Source: Pseudomonadota bacterium
Lineage (GTDB): Bacteria; Pseudomonadota; Gammaproteobacteria; Steroidobacterales; Steroidobacteraceae
Direction of reading: 5' to 3'
DNA: 64,000 bases
Assembly: GCA_023433515.1 (NCBI GenBank)
Contig: JAEZCN010000191.1
Location: 3,692-67,691, forward strand
The position numbers and the translations under genes are program-made. Of the stretch, positions 15,811 to 24,464 are shown one piece after another. Positions within the stretch are counted from its first letter, which is position 1. Each line of letters opens with the position of its first letter. Under the pieces are notes generated by a model. The model saw only the letters and a program-made list of their open reading frames with translations, did not search any database and was not told the DNA's origin.

Positions 15811-18714
15811 ATGGATACCCACCGCGGTCCGCTGGCGATGCGCATCTTCGAGCAGCTCATCGAGCTGTCACCGGAGCGGCGTGCGGCGGGACTCGACGAA
15901 TTGTGCGCGGACGATGCCGAGCTGCGTGCGCTGGTCGAAGCCATGCTGGTCGCCGATGCCCAGGCCCAAGAGCCCTTCGGCGGCAACGCCGCGAAGTGGC
16001 AAGCGGAACTGCAGGGCCAGTCCGCGGCGGAGGCAGCGACAAACGCGCAGGTCGGCAAGACGATCGGCGCGTGGCGCATCGTCGGCGAGCTGGGTCGCGG
16101 CGGCATGGGCACGGTGTACACGGTTCAACGCAGCGACGGGGCTTATGCGCAAAAGGCGGCGCTGAAGCTGATCCGCAGCGCCTCCGATTCGCCGGCCGCG
16201 CGCGAGCGCTTCGTGCGCGAGCGGCAACTGCTCGCGCAGCTGCGCCATCCGCACATCGCCACCTTGCTGGACGGCGGCTTCAGCGCGGAGGGCGATCCGT
16301 ACTTCGTCATGGAATACATCGATGGCATGCCCATCGACCAGTGGTGTGACAAACACCAGCTGGGCCTGCGCGAGCGCATCGAACTATTCCTGCAGGCGCT
16401 GGACGCGGTGAGCTGCGCGCATCGCAGCCTGATCATTCATCGCGACCTGAAGCCATCGAACCTGATGGTTGATGCCGACGGGCGGGTGAAGCTGCTGGAC
16501 TTCGGCATCGCCAAACAACTCGACGGCGCGGAGGCCACGGCCACCAGCGACCGCGCGCTGACCTTCGAATACGCCAGCCCCGAGCAGTTGCACGCCGCGC
16601 CCATCACCACGGCCACCGACGTGTGGCAACTGGGTATCGTGCTGCATCGGCTGCTGAGCGGCGCGCATCCGTTCGGCCTGCAACGCGACACGCCGCTGCC
16701 CAAGCAGTTGCAGTTGCTGGAGCGTGAGCCGGAACCGCTGACGCGCGCGGCGGCGCAGGCTGCGCCTGAACTGGCCGGCTTGCGCGGCGGATTGAGTCCG
16801 GAACTGCTGGCGAAGAACTTGCGCGGCCCGTTGACGCAGATCGTGCAGGGTTGTTTGCGGCGCATGCCGGAAGGGCGCTACGTCAGCGTCGACGCACTCG
16901 CCGAAGACTTGCGCCGTTGGTTGCGTCACCGACCGCTGCGCATCGTGCCACCTACACGCGCGCTGCGATTCCGCCTGTGGTGGCGTCGCAACCTCGTGAT
17001 GGCCACGGCCGCGTCGCTGGTGTTGCTGGCCGTGCTCGGCGGCAGCGGCGCGGCGTTGTGGCAGGCGCGCGAGGCGCGGGCGCAGGCCGCCATCGCCGAG
17101 CAGCGGCGAATCGAGGCGGAAAGACAGAGCGCCAACGCGCGCGAGGTGATGGCATTCCTCAACGACACGCTCGCGGCCGCGGCGCCCGAGAACGCGCTCA
17201 GCACCGAAGTCAGCGTGCGGCAGCTGCTCGAACATGCACGCGCCAAGCTCGACGAGCGCGGCGCGGTCGACCCGCAGGTGCGCCAGGCGGTGCAGCGTAT
17301 GCTCGGTCACCTGCACAACGCGGTTGGTGAAAAGCTCATCGCGCGGGAACTGCTGGAAGCTGGATTGGATGGGCAAGAGGCGCGCAGCCGCGAGGAAGCA
17401 TTGGCGCTGGCGGAGGACCACACCGTGCACGCCTTCGTCCTCGGCACGATGGATCTGGGCGAGGAGAGCCTGGCGGCGGCCGAACGGGCGGCCGAGCTCC
17501 GGCGACGTTTCGCGCCGGACGATCCCATGCAGCAGTTCAAGGCGCTGGAAGCGCTCGGATTTGCCCACCATCGAGCCCGCGACGTCGAGAACGCGGAGAA
17601 ACAATGGCTGCAGGCGATCGAGCTGGCGAAAGGAATTCCCGATCCCTCCCCGGACGATTTCTCGAGCGTCATCAACGTCTACCAGATGCTGAGCAGGCAG
17701 TCGGTTTTTACGGGCGATTTCGCCCGCGCCCTGCAACTGGCTGAAGAAGGACTGGCCCTTCTCCAGAGTCGCGGCCTTCCGCCGCAGTCACCCTGGCGGT
17801 CGGCGCTGCTGCACGCCAAGGCCAATGCGCTCAGCATCAATGGCGATGCCGCTGCCGCCGAACCACTGCTTCGCGAAGCCATCGCCATCCATACGAAGAC
17901 TGTGGGCGCCTTCGGCAACGAAGCAGGCACATTGCATGGCGCATTGGGCATCGTATTGAACGAACTGGGCCGATACCGCGAGGCGGCCGAAGAGGTGGAG
18001 CGCGAGCACCAGCTCAATGCGGCCTCCGTCGAAGCGCCGCTGCAACGAGCGATCAACCTCACCAACCTTGGCGCGATATACGAGAACGCCGGCGACTATC
18101 CACGGGCGCTGACATTGTTCGAGGAAAGTCTCGCCATCCTCGATGAGGGTGGTGTCGGCAAGGAGGAGGCCCGCCGGCGCCAACTGGAGCGCAACTACGC
18201 GCGCGGCCTGGCCTTGGCTGGCCGGTTCGCCGAGGCGGATGCGCTACTGCGCCGGCTGCAGACCGCCGCGCGGCGGCTCGACGGTGAGGATTCGGCAGAA
18301 TACGCGCTGCTGACCTGGAACCGCGTGGTGCTGGCGCGGTACAGCGGTGACACCGCCAACGGTCTTCGTTTGCTGGACGAAGCGAAGGCCAAATGGGCCA
18401 AACTCGTCCCCGACACGCATCCCGTGTTCACCCAGGTCCTGCGCTATGGCGCCGCCTTTGCGCGGCAGCGCGGAGACCTCGCCGCGGCGGAGCGCGACCA
18501 GCGCGAAGCGGTGCGGCGATTCGAGGCCGGCGCCGTGCCGGTCAACCTCGCCATCGCCCGCGCCGAACTGGCCGCGGTCCGCTTTGAGCGCGGCGACCGC
18601 GCCGAAGCCCGCGCGCTGCTCGGGCAAGCCATGCCCGTGCTGCGCGATTCAGTGTTGCCGCAGGACGTGAACCGCAAACAGGCCGAGGCGTTGGCGCGCA
18701 CGCTGGGTGTGTAG
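15811..18714 (+). CDS. Transmembrane Ser/Thr protein kinase with C-terminal TPR domain
   Basis: 967 residues. The N-terminal helical region (1-80) is followed by a Hanks-type kinase domain at about 85-365. It has the glycine loop G95-R-G-G-M-G100, Lys119 in AALKLI, the HRD motif with D212 (HRDLKPSN) and the DFG Asp at 230. A single membrane helix lies at about 395-417. The rest is extracytoplasmic, a coiled-coil-like stretch and then TPR repeats to the C-terminus. All catalytic residues are present. It forms an operon with the ECF sigma factor, which is its likely substrate. The TPR part probably senses an envelope or extracellular cue. Confidence 0.92.
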   Translation: MDTHRGPLAMRIFEQLIELSPERRAAGLDELCADDAELRALVEAMLVADAQAQEPFGGNAAKWQAELQGQSAAEAATNAQVGKTIGAWRIVGELGRGGMGTVYTVQRSDGAYAQKAALKLIRSASDSPAARERFVRERQLLAQLRHPHIATLLDGGFSAEGDPYFVMEYIDGMPIDQWCDKHQLGLRERIELFLQALDAVSCAHRSLIIHRDLKPSNLMVDADGRVKLLDFGIAKQLDGAEATATSDRALTFEYASPEQLHAAPITTATDVWQLGIVLHRLLSGAHPFGLQRDTPLPKQLQLLEREPEPLTRAAAQAAPELAGLRGGLSPELLAKNLRGPLTQIVQGCLRRMPEGRYVSVDALAEDLRRWLRHRPLRIVPPTRALRFRLWWRRNLVMATAASLVLLAVLGGSGAALWQAREARAQAAIAEQRRIEAERQSANAREVMAFLNDTLAAAAPENALSTEVSVRQLLEHARAKLDERGAVDPQVRQAVQRMLGHLHNAVGEKLIARELLEAGLDGQEARSREEALALAEDHTVHAFVLGTMDLGEESLAAAERAAELRRRFAPDDPMQQFKALEALGFAHHRARDVENAEKQWLQAIELAKGIPDPSPDDFSSVINVYQMLSRQSVFTGDFARALQLAEEGLALLQSRGLPPQSPWRSALLHAKANALSINGDAAAAEPLLREAIAIHTKTVGAFGNEAGTLHGALGIVLNELGRYREAAEEVEREHQLNAASVEAPLQRAINLTNLGAIYENAGDYPRALTLFEESLAILDEGGVGKEEARRRQLERNYARGLALAGRFAEADALLRRLQTAARRLDGEDSAEYALLTWNRVVLARYSGDTANGLRLLDEAKAKWAKLVPDTHPVFTQVLRYGAAFARQRGDLAAAERDQREAVRRFEAGAVPVNLAIARAELAAVRFERGDRAEARALLGQAMPVLRDSVLPQDVNRKQAEALARTLGV

Positions 18715-18737
18715 GTCCCGGGCGGGACAAGTCTCGC

Positions 18738-19181
18738 TTAGTCGACGAACACCGTCGGTGATCCCTGGATGACCTTGCCAGCAGGCGACGGGTGAGCCAC
18801 ATTTACTGCATCACCGACGCGGGCTACTGGCTTGCCGCCACCGTTGAGCCGGACCGTCGGGCCTTTAACCTGAGCCATGCTGCCAGCCTGGAGCGTGGCC
18901 ATCATGTTGCTCTTCAGGAGTAAATCCGCCCCCGCCTGGATGGTGAGTGCCTGGGCACTCTTGATCGTCAGCGAGTTGCCGTTGATGGTGATGAACGAGC
19001 GCAGTTGAGCGTTCTGCTTCTCGAGCTCGGCGATTCTCTTTTCCATGGCCGCGAGCCGGGTTTCGACGGGGCTTTGAGCGTCAGCCGCCTGCCGGCCACT
19101 TGCTTCCCTTGAGACGGCGAAAACTCCGGCCAGTATGACGACAGCCATGGTGACTGCAAACGTACGTCCCTTTTTCGACAT
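18738..19181 (-). CDS. Small exported coiled-coil protein with spike/PAAR-like C-terminus
   Basis: 147 residues. A signal peptide or anchor (about 5-28) is followed by a short coiled coil (VETRLAAMEKRIAELEKQNAQL). Then come repetitive strands (SLTIKSAQALTIQAGADLLL, then ATLQAGSMAQVKGPTVRLNGG) like the beta-helix of VgrG/gp5 spikes. The end, VARVGDAVNV...GSPTVFVD, matches the pattern of PAAR proteins (xARVGD, then GSPTVxxN). Known PAAR proteins cap type VI or phage spikes and have no signal peptide, so an exported stand-alone version is unusual. It is the last gene of the operon running from 25787 and lies convergent to the kinase gene. The start at 19181 has GGAGAGG upstream. Confidence 0.6.
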   Translation of the reverse strand: MSKKGRTFAVTMAVVILAGVFAVSREASGRQAADAQSPVETRLAAMEKRIAELEKQNAQLRSFITINGNSLTIKSAQALTIQAGADLLLKSNMMATLQAGSMAQVKGPTVRLNGGGKPVARVGDAVNVAHPSPAGKVIQGSPTVFVD

Positions 19182-19309
19182 GGTTGAAACCTCTCCGCTG
19201 ATGCGCGCGGCTTGATGATGGTAGTTAGTCAAATACGCTCTGATTGGTGGCGACATTGAAAGCCTCCGGCTTGAAGTTCATGAAGGTGTTGAGCGACGCG
19301 ATGCGATCG

Positions 19310-20590
19310 TCACTTGATGAGCGTCAGCGTGCAGCTCCACGGTTCTGTGATGAGGATCTGGCCGCCGATGACATTGCGGCCCGGCGGCAGGGTGAGCGTG
19401 CCGCTGGTCTCGTCCTGGTTGAGGGTGATGTGGTACGGGCCCTCGCCGATGGCGCCGGAATGTTTCCAGTCCCAGGTGCCGGCTCTCTCGCCGGTGGGTG
19501 TGAACCGGAAGGACACGCCGTTCGTCCGCGCATGGAAAGGTCCATCGACGTCGGGAATTTCGCCTTGCAGCGCGCAACCGCCGATCACATAACCCTTCTT
19601 GCAGTTGTTCGCGCTGCGGCGGATCTGGTTCATGCGCTGCTCGACGAGTTGCTCGAGCTCATGTTTGGACCATTCGAGGGCCGGGCCGCTCAGCAGCCCG
19701 ACCACTGGCGTGAGAATGCCGGCGACCGCGCCGGTCACCGTGTTGACGCCTCGCACTGTGTCGTCGGCGATGATGTCCGCGCGCATCTCGTCGAGCTGTT
19801 TCAGGATCTTCTCTTTCTCACCGGGGGCCCACTGTGCACCGCGCGGATTGCTCTCGATGCACTTGCGCAGTTCGTCGAGTTCCTTGATGCGTTTGAGCGC
19901 TTCCCTGGAGAGCTTGCCCAGATCATTGGCCGCGTTGGCCACGGTGATCTGCGCGCTGATCCTGCCGCCCAACCTGGCGCCGAAGGTCTTGTTGAGCAGC
20001 CTGTCGCGGACTTCGTCGCTGGCCGTCTCCGAGACCCATCGCTGGAACACCTCGCCGAAGCCGCCGGAGAACTGCTGCGCATGAGCTCTGGGGATGAGCA
20101 AGTCGATGAGGTCGAACTCACGCGTCCGCAGCGCGGGCGGCAGGGCGGAGGCCAGTGTCATGGGGATGTCCGCCTCCGGCACGTAGTAGCGGATCGCGAG
20201 TGCGACGCGGCCTGGTTCCACCGAGGATTCCAGGATCTCTGCCGGTTTGACCTCGCTGGCATCGACCCGGCGCACGCGCAACTCGATGCGCGAAGTGTCG
20301 CCCCAGGGATAGGTGAGCACGACATGCGCGACGCCCGGCTCTGGGCTGCTGCTATTCCAGGTAGTCAGGGCCAGCACGCGAGCTTCGTCTGGCTCGGCGC
20401 CCGCGTCGATCAGCTTCTGCACGATGGCCGGATCCGGCGTGCCGTCCGGATTCGGTTCGGGCGCGACGGGAAGTTGCGCTTTCGCCGCGGGTGGAGTCCG
20501 ATTCTCAGCCGGTGCATTGCCGCCGCAGCTGGCGAGCACCAGCATCATCGGAGCGAGCAGGGCGATGCGTTTCATCGTGACGCTTCTCAT
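19310..20590 (-). CDS. Lipoprotein of unknown function, copy 2 of cassette member B
   Basis: 426 residues with a lipobox (LVLASCGG). It is a close paralogue of the protein encoded at 21738-23033. Shared blocks include PVAPEPNPDGTPDPA, VAHVVLTYPWGDTSRIELRV, PGRVALAIRYYVPEADIPMT and ELRKCIESNP. A glycine-rich hydrophobic segment VNTVTGAVAGILTPVVGLL (about residue 285) could insert into a membrane. The last 90 or so residues are beta-rich and differ almost completely from the paralogue. The ATG overlaps the upstream stop as ATGA, so translation is probably coupled; an internal ATG at 20575 would begin just before the signal peptide. Periplasmic or outer-membrane location is expected. No family recognised. 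Confidence 0.65.
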   Translation of the reverse strand: MRSVTMKRIALLAPMMLVLASCGGNAPAENRTPPAAKAQLPVAPEPNPDGTPDPAIVQKLIDAGAEPDEARVLALTTWNSSSPEPGVAHVVLTYPWGDTSRIELRVRRVDASEVKPAEILESSVEPGRVALAIRYYVPEADIPMTLASALPPALRTREFDLIDLLIPRAHAQQFSGGFGEVFQRWVSETASDEVRDRLLNKTFGARLGGRISAQITVANAANDLGKLSREALKRIKELDELRKCIESNPRGAQWAPGEKEKILKQLDEMRADIIADDTVRGVNTVTGAVAGILTPVVGLLSGPALEWSKHELEQLVEQRMNQIRRSANNCKKGYVIGGCALQGEIPDVDGPFHARTNGVSFRFTPTGERAGTWDWKHSGAIGEGPYHITLNQDETSGTLTLPPGRNVIGGQILITEPWSCTLTLIK

Positions 20591-21741
20591 TTCACCAGCG
20601 ACTTGAAGACTTCCGCGTTCTGTTCGATCAGGTCACGCAGCTGGTAGTACTCGCCGCGCCTGGCTTGATTGCCCAGTCGGATGACGATGTATTGCGGCTC
20701 GCCGGCCGCCTTGGACTTGTCCAGGTAGTTCGGGCTCGGTTTGACCGGTACTTGAACGCCGGAGCCAACTTGTGATGCATCGAGGAATTCGTAGCCCGCC
20801 TCGTAAGTCATGCGCACGATGGCCGGCTGCTGCAGCCATGCCGCTGGCTGCTTCAGCAACTGCTGGTAACGGGCAATGGGCTTTTCGTATGTCGTGGCGA
20901 GAATGCTGTTGATCGTCGCGTGATCGACCGGCTGTCCGGCGCCGGTGTAACCGCGTGTCATGTCGCTGCGTGTGTGCGCCGCGCCGACTTGCAGGATGCC
21001 GATCTGCTTGCGCAGGAATTCCTCGCGGGTCACATAGGCGAAGGGCAACTGACCGCCGCGGGTGAACCAGTAGATGTCGGTGTATTCACCGCGGATATGG
21101 AAGTGGCCGTTCTTCGGCTGCGGCAGGCCATCGACGAGCCATTCGTCCAGCAGCGTGTAGAAGCCGAATTGCGAATCCTCGCCTGTGCCGTCACCGTTCG
21201 GGCTGTCCGGGGTGAACTTGTCGGGCACCCGGTAGGGACCATGGTGCAGGCCGTCGTTGATGGTGACGTAGGCGGAAAAACCATAGTGCCCGTCCTTGAA
21301 GAACTTGCCGTTGGACAGGCAGCCATACGGGTAGCTGAGCACGTGGAAATTCCATGGGTGCATGTTCGCGGGCATTCCGTGATTGCGCGTGAACACGGTG
21401 CCGCCGGTGCGGGTCTCGAAACCGTTCGGTGCGAAACCGGCGAAGATTGGCTTGATCTTCGCCAGCACCGCGCCCGCGCCAGCGGGGCTGGGAGCGTAAG
21501 CCTCATCCTTGCGTGCGGCGGCGGTGCGACCCACCGCGTTCGCGTCGCAATTGGCCTGCATCTGCGCCAGCGGCACGGCCGGGCCGGAAGGTACCGGCTT
21601 GACGTCGGCGGATATGGCGCGGGAGGCGCCTTGCGAGTGCGCCGCGAGCGGCAGGACGCAGCCGAGGGTAGTTAGTGCCAGTGTGGCGGTGATGGCGAAT
21701 TTCGTGTCGGGTTTCATGGTCTTCTGCCTTGGCTCGTTCAT
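20587..21741 (-). CDS. Exported protein of unknown function, copy 2 of cassette member A
   Basis: 384 residues with a signal peptide (MKPDTKFAITATLAL onward). It is a paralogue of the protein at 23034-24431. Shared blocks include KPVPSGPAVPLA, IFAGFAPNGFET, YGCLSNGKFFKD, YWFTRGGQLPFAYVTR and the C-terminus RRGEYYQLRDLIEQNAEVF. It lacks the extra N-terminal coiled region of copy 1. Its start overlaps the stop of the upstream gene (ATGA). The frame extends to 22308, but that portion is antiparallel shadow. Conserved aromatic and Gly residues suggest a globular beta-rich domain. I recognise no family and no catalytic motif. Confidence 0.65.
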   Translation of the reverse strand: MNEPRQKTMKPDTKFAITATLALTTLGCVLPLAAHSQGASRAISADVKPVPSGPAVPLAQMQANCDANAVGRTAAARKDEAYAPSPAGAGAVLAKIKPIFAGFAPNGFETRTGGTVFTRNHGMPANMHPWNFHVLSYPYGCLSNGKFFKDGHYGFSAYVTINDGLHHGPYRVPDKFTPDSPNGDGTGEDSQFGFYTLLDEWLVDGLPQPKNGHFHIRGEYTDIYWFTRGGQLPFAYVTREEFLRKQIGILQVGAAHTRSDMTRGYTGAGQPVDHATINSILATTYEKPIARYQQLLKQPAAWLQQPAIVRMTYEAGYEFLDASQVGSGVQVPVKPSPNYLDKSKAAGEPQYIVIRLGNQARRGEYYQLRDLIEQNAEVFKSLVK

Positions 21742-23033
21742 CCGTCGCAGTCGTCGATCTGTGTCCAGACGGCCTTGCCGGGTGGTTGCTGGATGCAGGC
21801 GCCCGTCGGGAGACAGACCGTTCCCTGGTAAGTCGCGGACATCCGGTTCTTGTCGCCGGTGAGCGTGTAAGTGCCGTCGCCGCGGACGCCGCTGTGATTG
21901 AAGTTGAATGAGCCGCTGCGTGCGCTCGAGGGCGTGTGTGTCATCGAGCCGCCGCAAGCGGCGAACGTGAATGGCTTCGTCACGTCGCAGACCTTCCATG
22001 GGCCGCGGCAGTCGCCGACGCCATCGATCACGTAAGAGTTCTTGTCGCACTCGGGCGCGCTGCGGCGAATCTCGTTCATGCGCTGCTTGACGAGTTGTTC
22101 CAGCTCGTCTTGCGACTGCGCGAGCGCGGGGCCCGTCAGGAAACCGACGATCGGGGTGAGCGCACCGGCCACGACGCCGGTAACGGTGTTCACGCCCCTC
22201 ACCGTATCGTCGGCAATGATTTCCGCGCGGGCCGCGTCGAGCTGCTTGAGGATCTTCTCCTTCTGACCGGCAACCCACTGCGCACCGCTCGGGTTGCTCT
22301 CGATGCATTTGCGCAGCTCGTCGAGGTCCCTGAGTCGCTTGCGCGCCTTCTCGGAAAGCTCGTGCAGCTCCTTGCCCGCATTGGCCACGTTGATCGCGGC
22401 GCCGACCCGGCCGCCGGCCTTCGTGCCGAGCATCTTTTCGAGCAGCTTGTCGCGTACTTCGTCACTGGCCGTCTCGGTGAGCCAGCGCTGGAACACTTGC
22501 CCGTAGCCGCCGGAGAACTGCTGCGCGTGCGCGGCCGGGATCAGCAAGCCGATGAGATCGAGTTCGCGCGTGCGCAAAGCCGGCGGCAGCGCGGAGGCGT
22601 GCGTCATCGGGATGTCCGCTTCCGGCACGTAGTAGCGGATCGCGAGGGCTACTCGGCCTGGCTCGACCGACGCTTCCAGGATTTCCGCCGCCTGGACATC
22701 GCCGGCATCGACGCGAACGACGCGCAACTCGATGCGCGAGGTGTCGCCCCACGGGTAGGTGAGCACGACATGCGCCACTCCAGGCTCGGGATTGCTGGCG
22801 TTCCAGGTAGTCAGGGCCAGCAGGCGCGCTTCGTCCTGTTCGACACCCGCGTCGATCAGCTTCTGCACGACGGCCGGGTCAGGCGTGCCGTCCGGGTTCG
22901 GCTCGGGCGCGACGGGCTGGCCCGCACCTTGCGTCGCGGTTTGCGCCGCATCGGGCGTGGTCTTGCCGCTGCAAGCGACGAGGGTCAGCAGCATCGCGGC
23001 CAGCAACCCGATGCGTGTCTTCGCCGCGCCCAT
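21738..23033 (-). CDS. Lipoprotein of unknown function, copy 1 of cassette member B
   Basis: 431 residues with a lipobox (LTLVACSG). About the first 330 residues align almost without gaps with copy 2 at 19310-20590, including the hydrophobic segment VNTVTGVVAGALTPIVGFL and the helix ELEQLVKQRMNEIRRSAP. The C-terminal 100 residues are Cys-rich (VGDCRGPWKVCDV, VCLPTGACI) and unlike copy 2, so this end is the variable, possibly ligand-facing, part. The start directly follows the stop of copy-1 member A (TAG then ATG). Location is expected in the periplasm or on the outer membrane. Confidence 0.65.
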   Translation of the reverse strand: MGAAKTRIGLLAAMLLTLVACSGKTTPDAAQTATQGAGQPVAPEPNPDGTPDPAVVQKLIDAGVEQDEARLLALTTWNASNPEPGVAHVVLTYPWGDTSRIELRVVRVDAGDVQAAEILEASVEPGRVALAIRYYVPEADIPMTHASALPPALRTRELDLIGLLIPAAHAQQFSGGYGQVFQRWLTETASDEVRDKLLEKMLGTKAGGRVGAAINVANAGKELHELSEKARKRLRDLDELRKCIESNPSGAQWVAGQKEKILKQLDAARAEIIADDTVRGVNTVTGVVAGALTPIVGFLTGPALAQSQDELEQLVKQRMNEIRRSAPECDKNSYVIDGVGDCRGPWKVCDVTKPFTFAACGGSMTHTPSSARSGSFNFNHSGVRGDGTYTLTGDKNRMSATYQGTVCLPTGACIQQPPGKAVWTQIDDCDG

Positions 23034-24431
23034 CTACTTCACCAGCGCCTTGAAGACTTCGGCGTTCTGCTCGATCAGATCACGAAGCTGGTAGTACTCG
23101 CCGCGCCTGTGCGAGTTCTTCATGTAGATGACGATGTATTGCGGCTCGCCGGGCGCCTTGGACTTGTCCAGGTAGTCTGGGTCCGGCTTGATCGGCACGA
23201 GCACGCGGGAGTCGATCTTCGATTCGTCGAGGATTTCGTAGCTCGCATCCGCCGCGCTCGCGCTCGGACTCAGGATGGCTTTCTGCTGCAGCCATGACAC
23301 CGGCATCGTCAAGAGCTTCTGGTAGTTGGCGATGGGCTTGCGGTAGGAGTAGTCGAGAATCGGGTCGATACGCGCGCGGTTGGGTTGCTGGCCGGCGGCG
23401 GTGTATGCGCTCTCCTGCCTGCGCTGCTCGTCGGCCAGGCCGACCTGCAGGATGTCGATCTGCTTGCGCAGGAATTCTCCGCGGGTCACATAGGCGAATG
23501 GCAACTGGCCGCCGCGCGTGAACCAATAGCTGTCGGTGTATTCGCCAGGAATATGGAAGTACCCGTTCGTCGCCCGCGGCAGGCCGTTCGCGAGCCAGTC
23601 GCTGCGCAGGCGGAAGAAGCCCAGTTTGGCGTCCTGGCTGGTGCCGTCGCCGTTCTCGCTGTTGGGGTCGAAGTCGGGGGGCAGGCTGAATGGGCCTTCA
23701 CCCATGGAGTAATTGACGTTGATGAACGCGTGAAAGCCGTAGTGGGTGTCCTTGAAGAACTTGCCGTTCGAATGGCAGCCGTACGGCAGGGAGCCCACGG
23801 CGTAGACCCACGGGCGCATGTACGCGGGCTGCAAGGCAGTGACATCGACCGGCAGGCTGCCGCTGGCCTCGGTTTCAAACCCATTCGGCGCGAAGCCGGC
23901 GAACACCGGCTTGATCTTCGCGAGCACCGCCGCCGCGCCGGGCAGGCCTGGATTGAACGCGGGATCCTTGCGCGCGGCCCTGGTGCGGCCCACCGCATTC
24001 ACATCGCAACTGGCCTGCATTTTCGCGAGCGGCACGGCGGGGCCGGAGGGAACTGGCTTGATGTCGGCGGGCAGGGCATGGACTGTCGGCGTGGCGGCCT
24101 GGGCTGGTGCCGCGTCAGTCATCGCCGAACCGGGCGTCGCGTCCGTGTGCGGCACCACGTCGTCAGTCGCGGTGTTCTCCGGCTCATAGGTCTCGACCTT
24201 CGCGCCCTTCTTCTTGGCCGCGCGGATGCACTGCTCGTCGCCGAGGGCACACCGCACCACCTTTCGCGCGGCCTGGTCCGCCTTGTTCTCCACTTCTTCC
24301 GTCGCAGTGCGCTTGATCCTGTCCTTCAGCAGGTCGCCGAGGCTCTGCGCCTCAGCTACATGCGGCACGGCGCAGGCCAAGGTAGCTAGTACCAGCGTGG
24401 CGATGGAAGCGATCGTCGTATGGCGATTCAT
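23034..24431 (-). CDS. Exported protein of unknown function, copy 1 of cassette member A
   Basis: 465 residues with a signal peptide ending near VAEAQS. A charged helical stretch follows (SLGDLLKDRIKRTATEEVEN) and the segment VRCALGDEQC, which recurs in exported coiled proteins of xanthomonads. Then comes the same domain as copy 2, with KPVPSGPAVPLA, FAGFAPNGFET, HSNGKFFKDTHYGF, YWFTRGGQLPFAYV and RRGEYYQLRDLIEQNAEVF. The ATG at 24431 is preferred over the GTG at 24434 because GGAG lies six bases upstream. Second gene of the operon, 33 bases after the first. Function unknown. Confidence 0.65.
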   Translation of the reverse strand: MNRHTTIASIATLVLATLACAVPHVAEAQSLGDLLKDRIKRTATEEVENKADQAARKVVRCALGDEQCIRAAKKKGAKVETYEPENTATDDVVPHTDATPGSAMTDAAPAQAATPTVHALPADIKPVPSGPAVPLAKMQASCDVNAVGRTRAARKDPAFNPGLPGAAAVLAKIKPVFAGFAPNGFETEASGSLPVDVTALQPAYMRPWVYAVGSLPYGCHSNGKFFKDTHYGFHAFINVNYSMGEGPFSLPPDFDPNSENGDGTSQDAKLGFFRLRSDWLANGLPRATNGYFHIPGEYTDSYWFTRGGQLPFAYVTRGEFLRKQIDILQVGLADEQRRQESAYTAAGQQPNRARIDPILDYSYRKPIANYQKLLTMPVSWLQQKAILSPSASAADASYEILDESKIDSRVLVPIKPDPDYLDKSKAPGEPQYIVIYMKNSHRRGEYYQLRDLIEQNAEVFKALVK

Positions 24432-24464
24432 CACGGTCTCCGGTTGTGAGGTGGTGCGGAAGGC

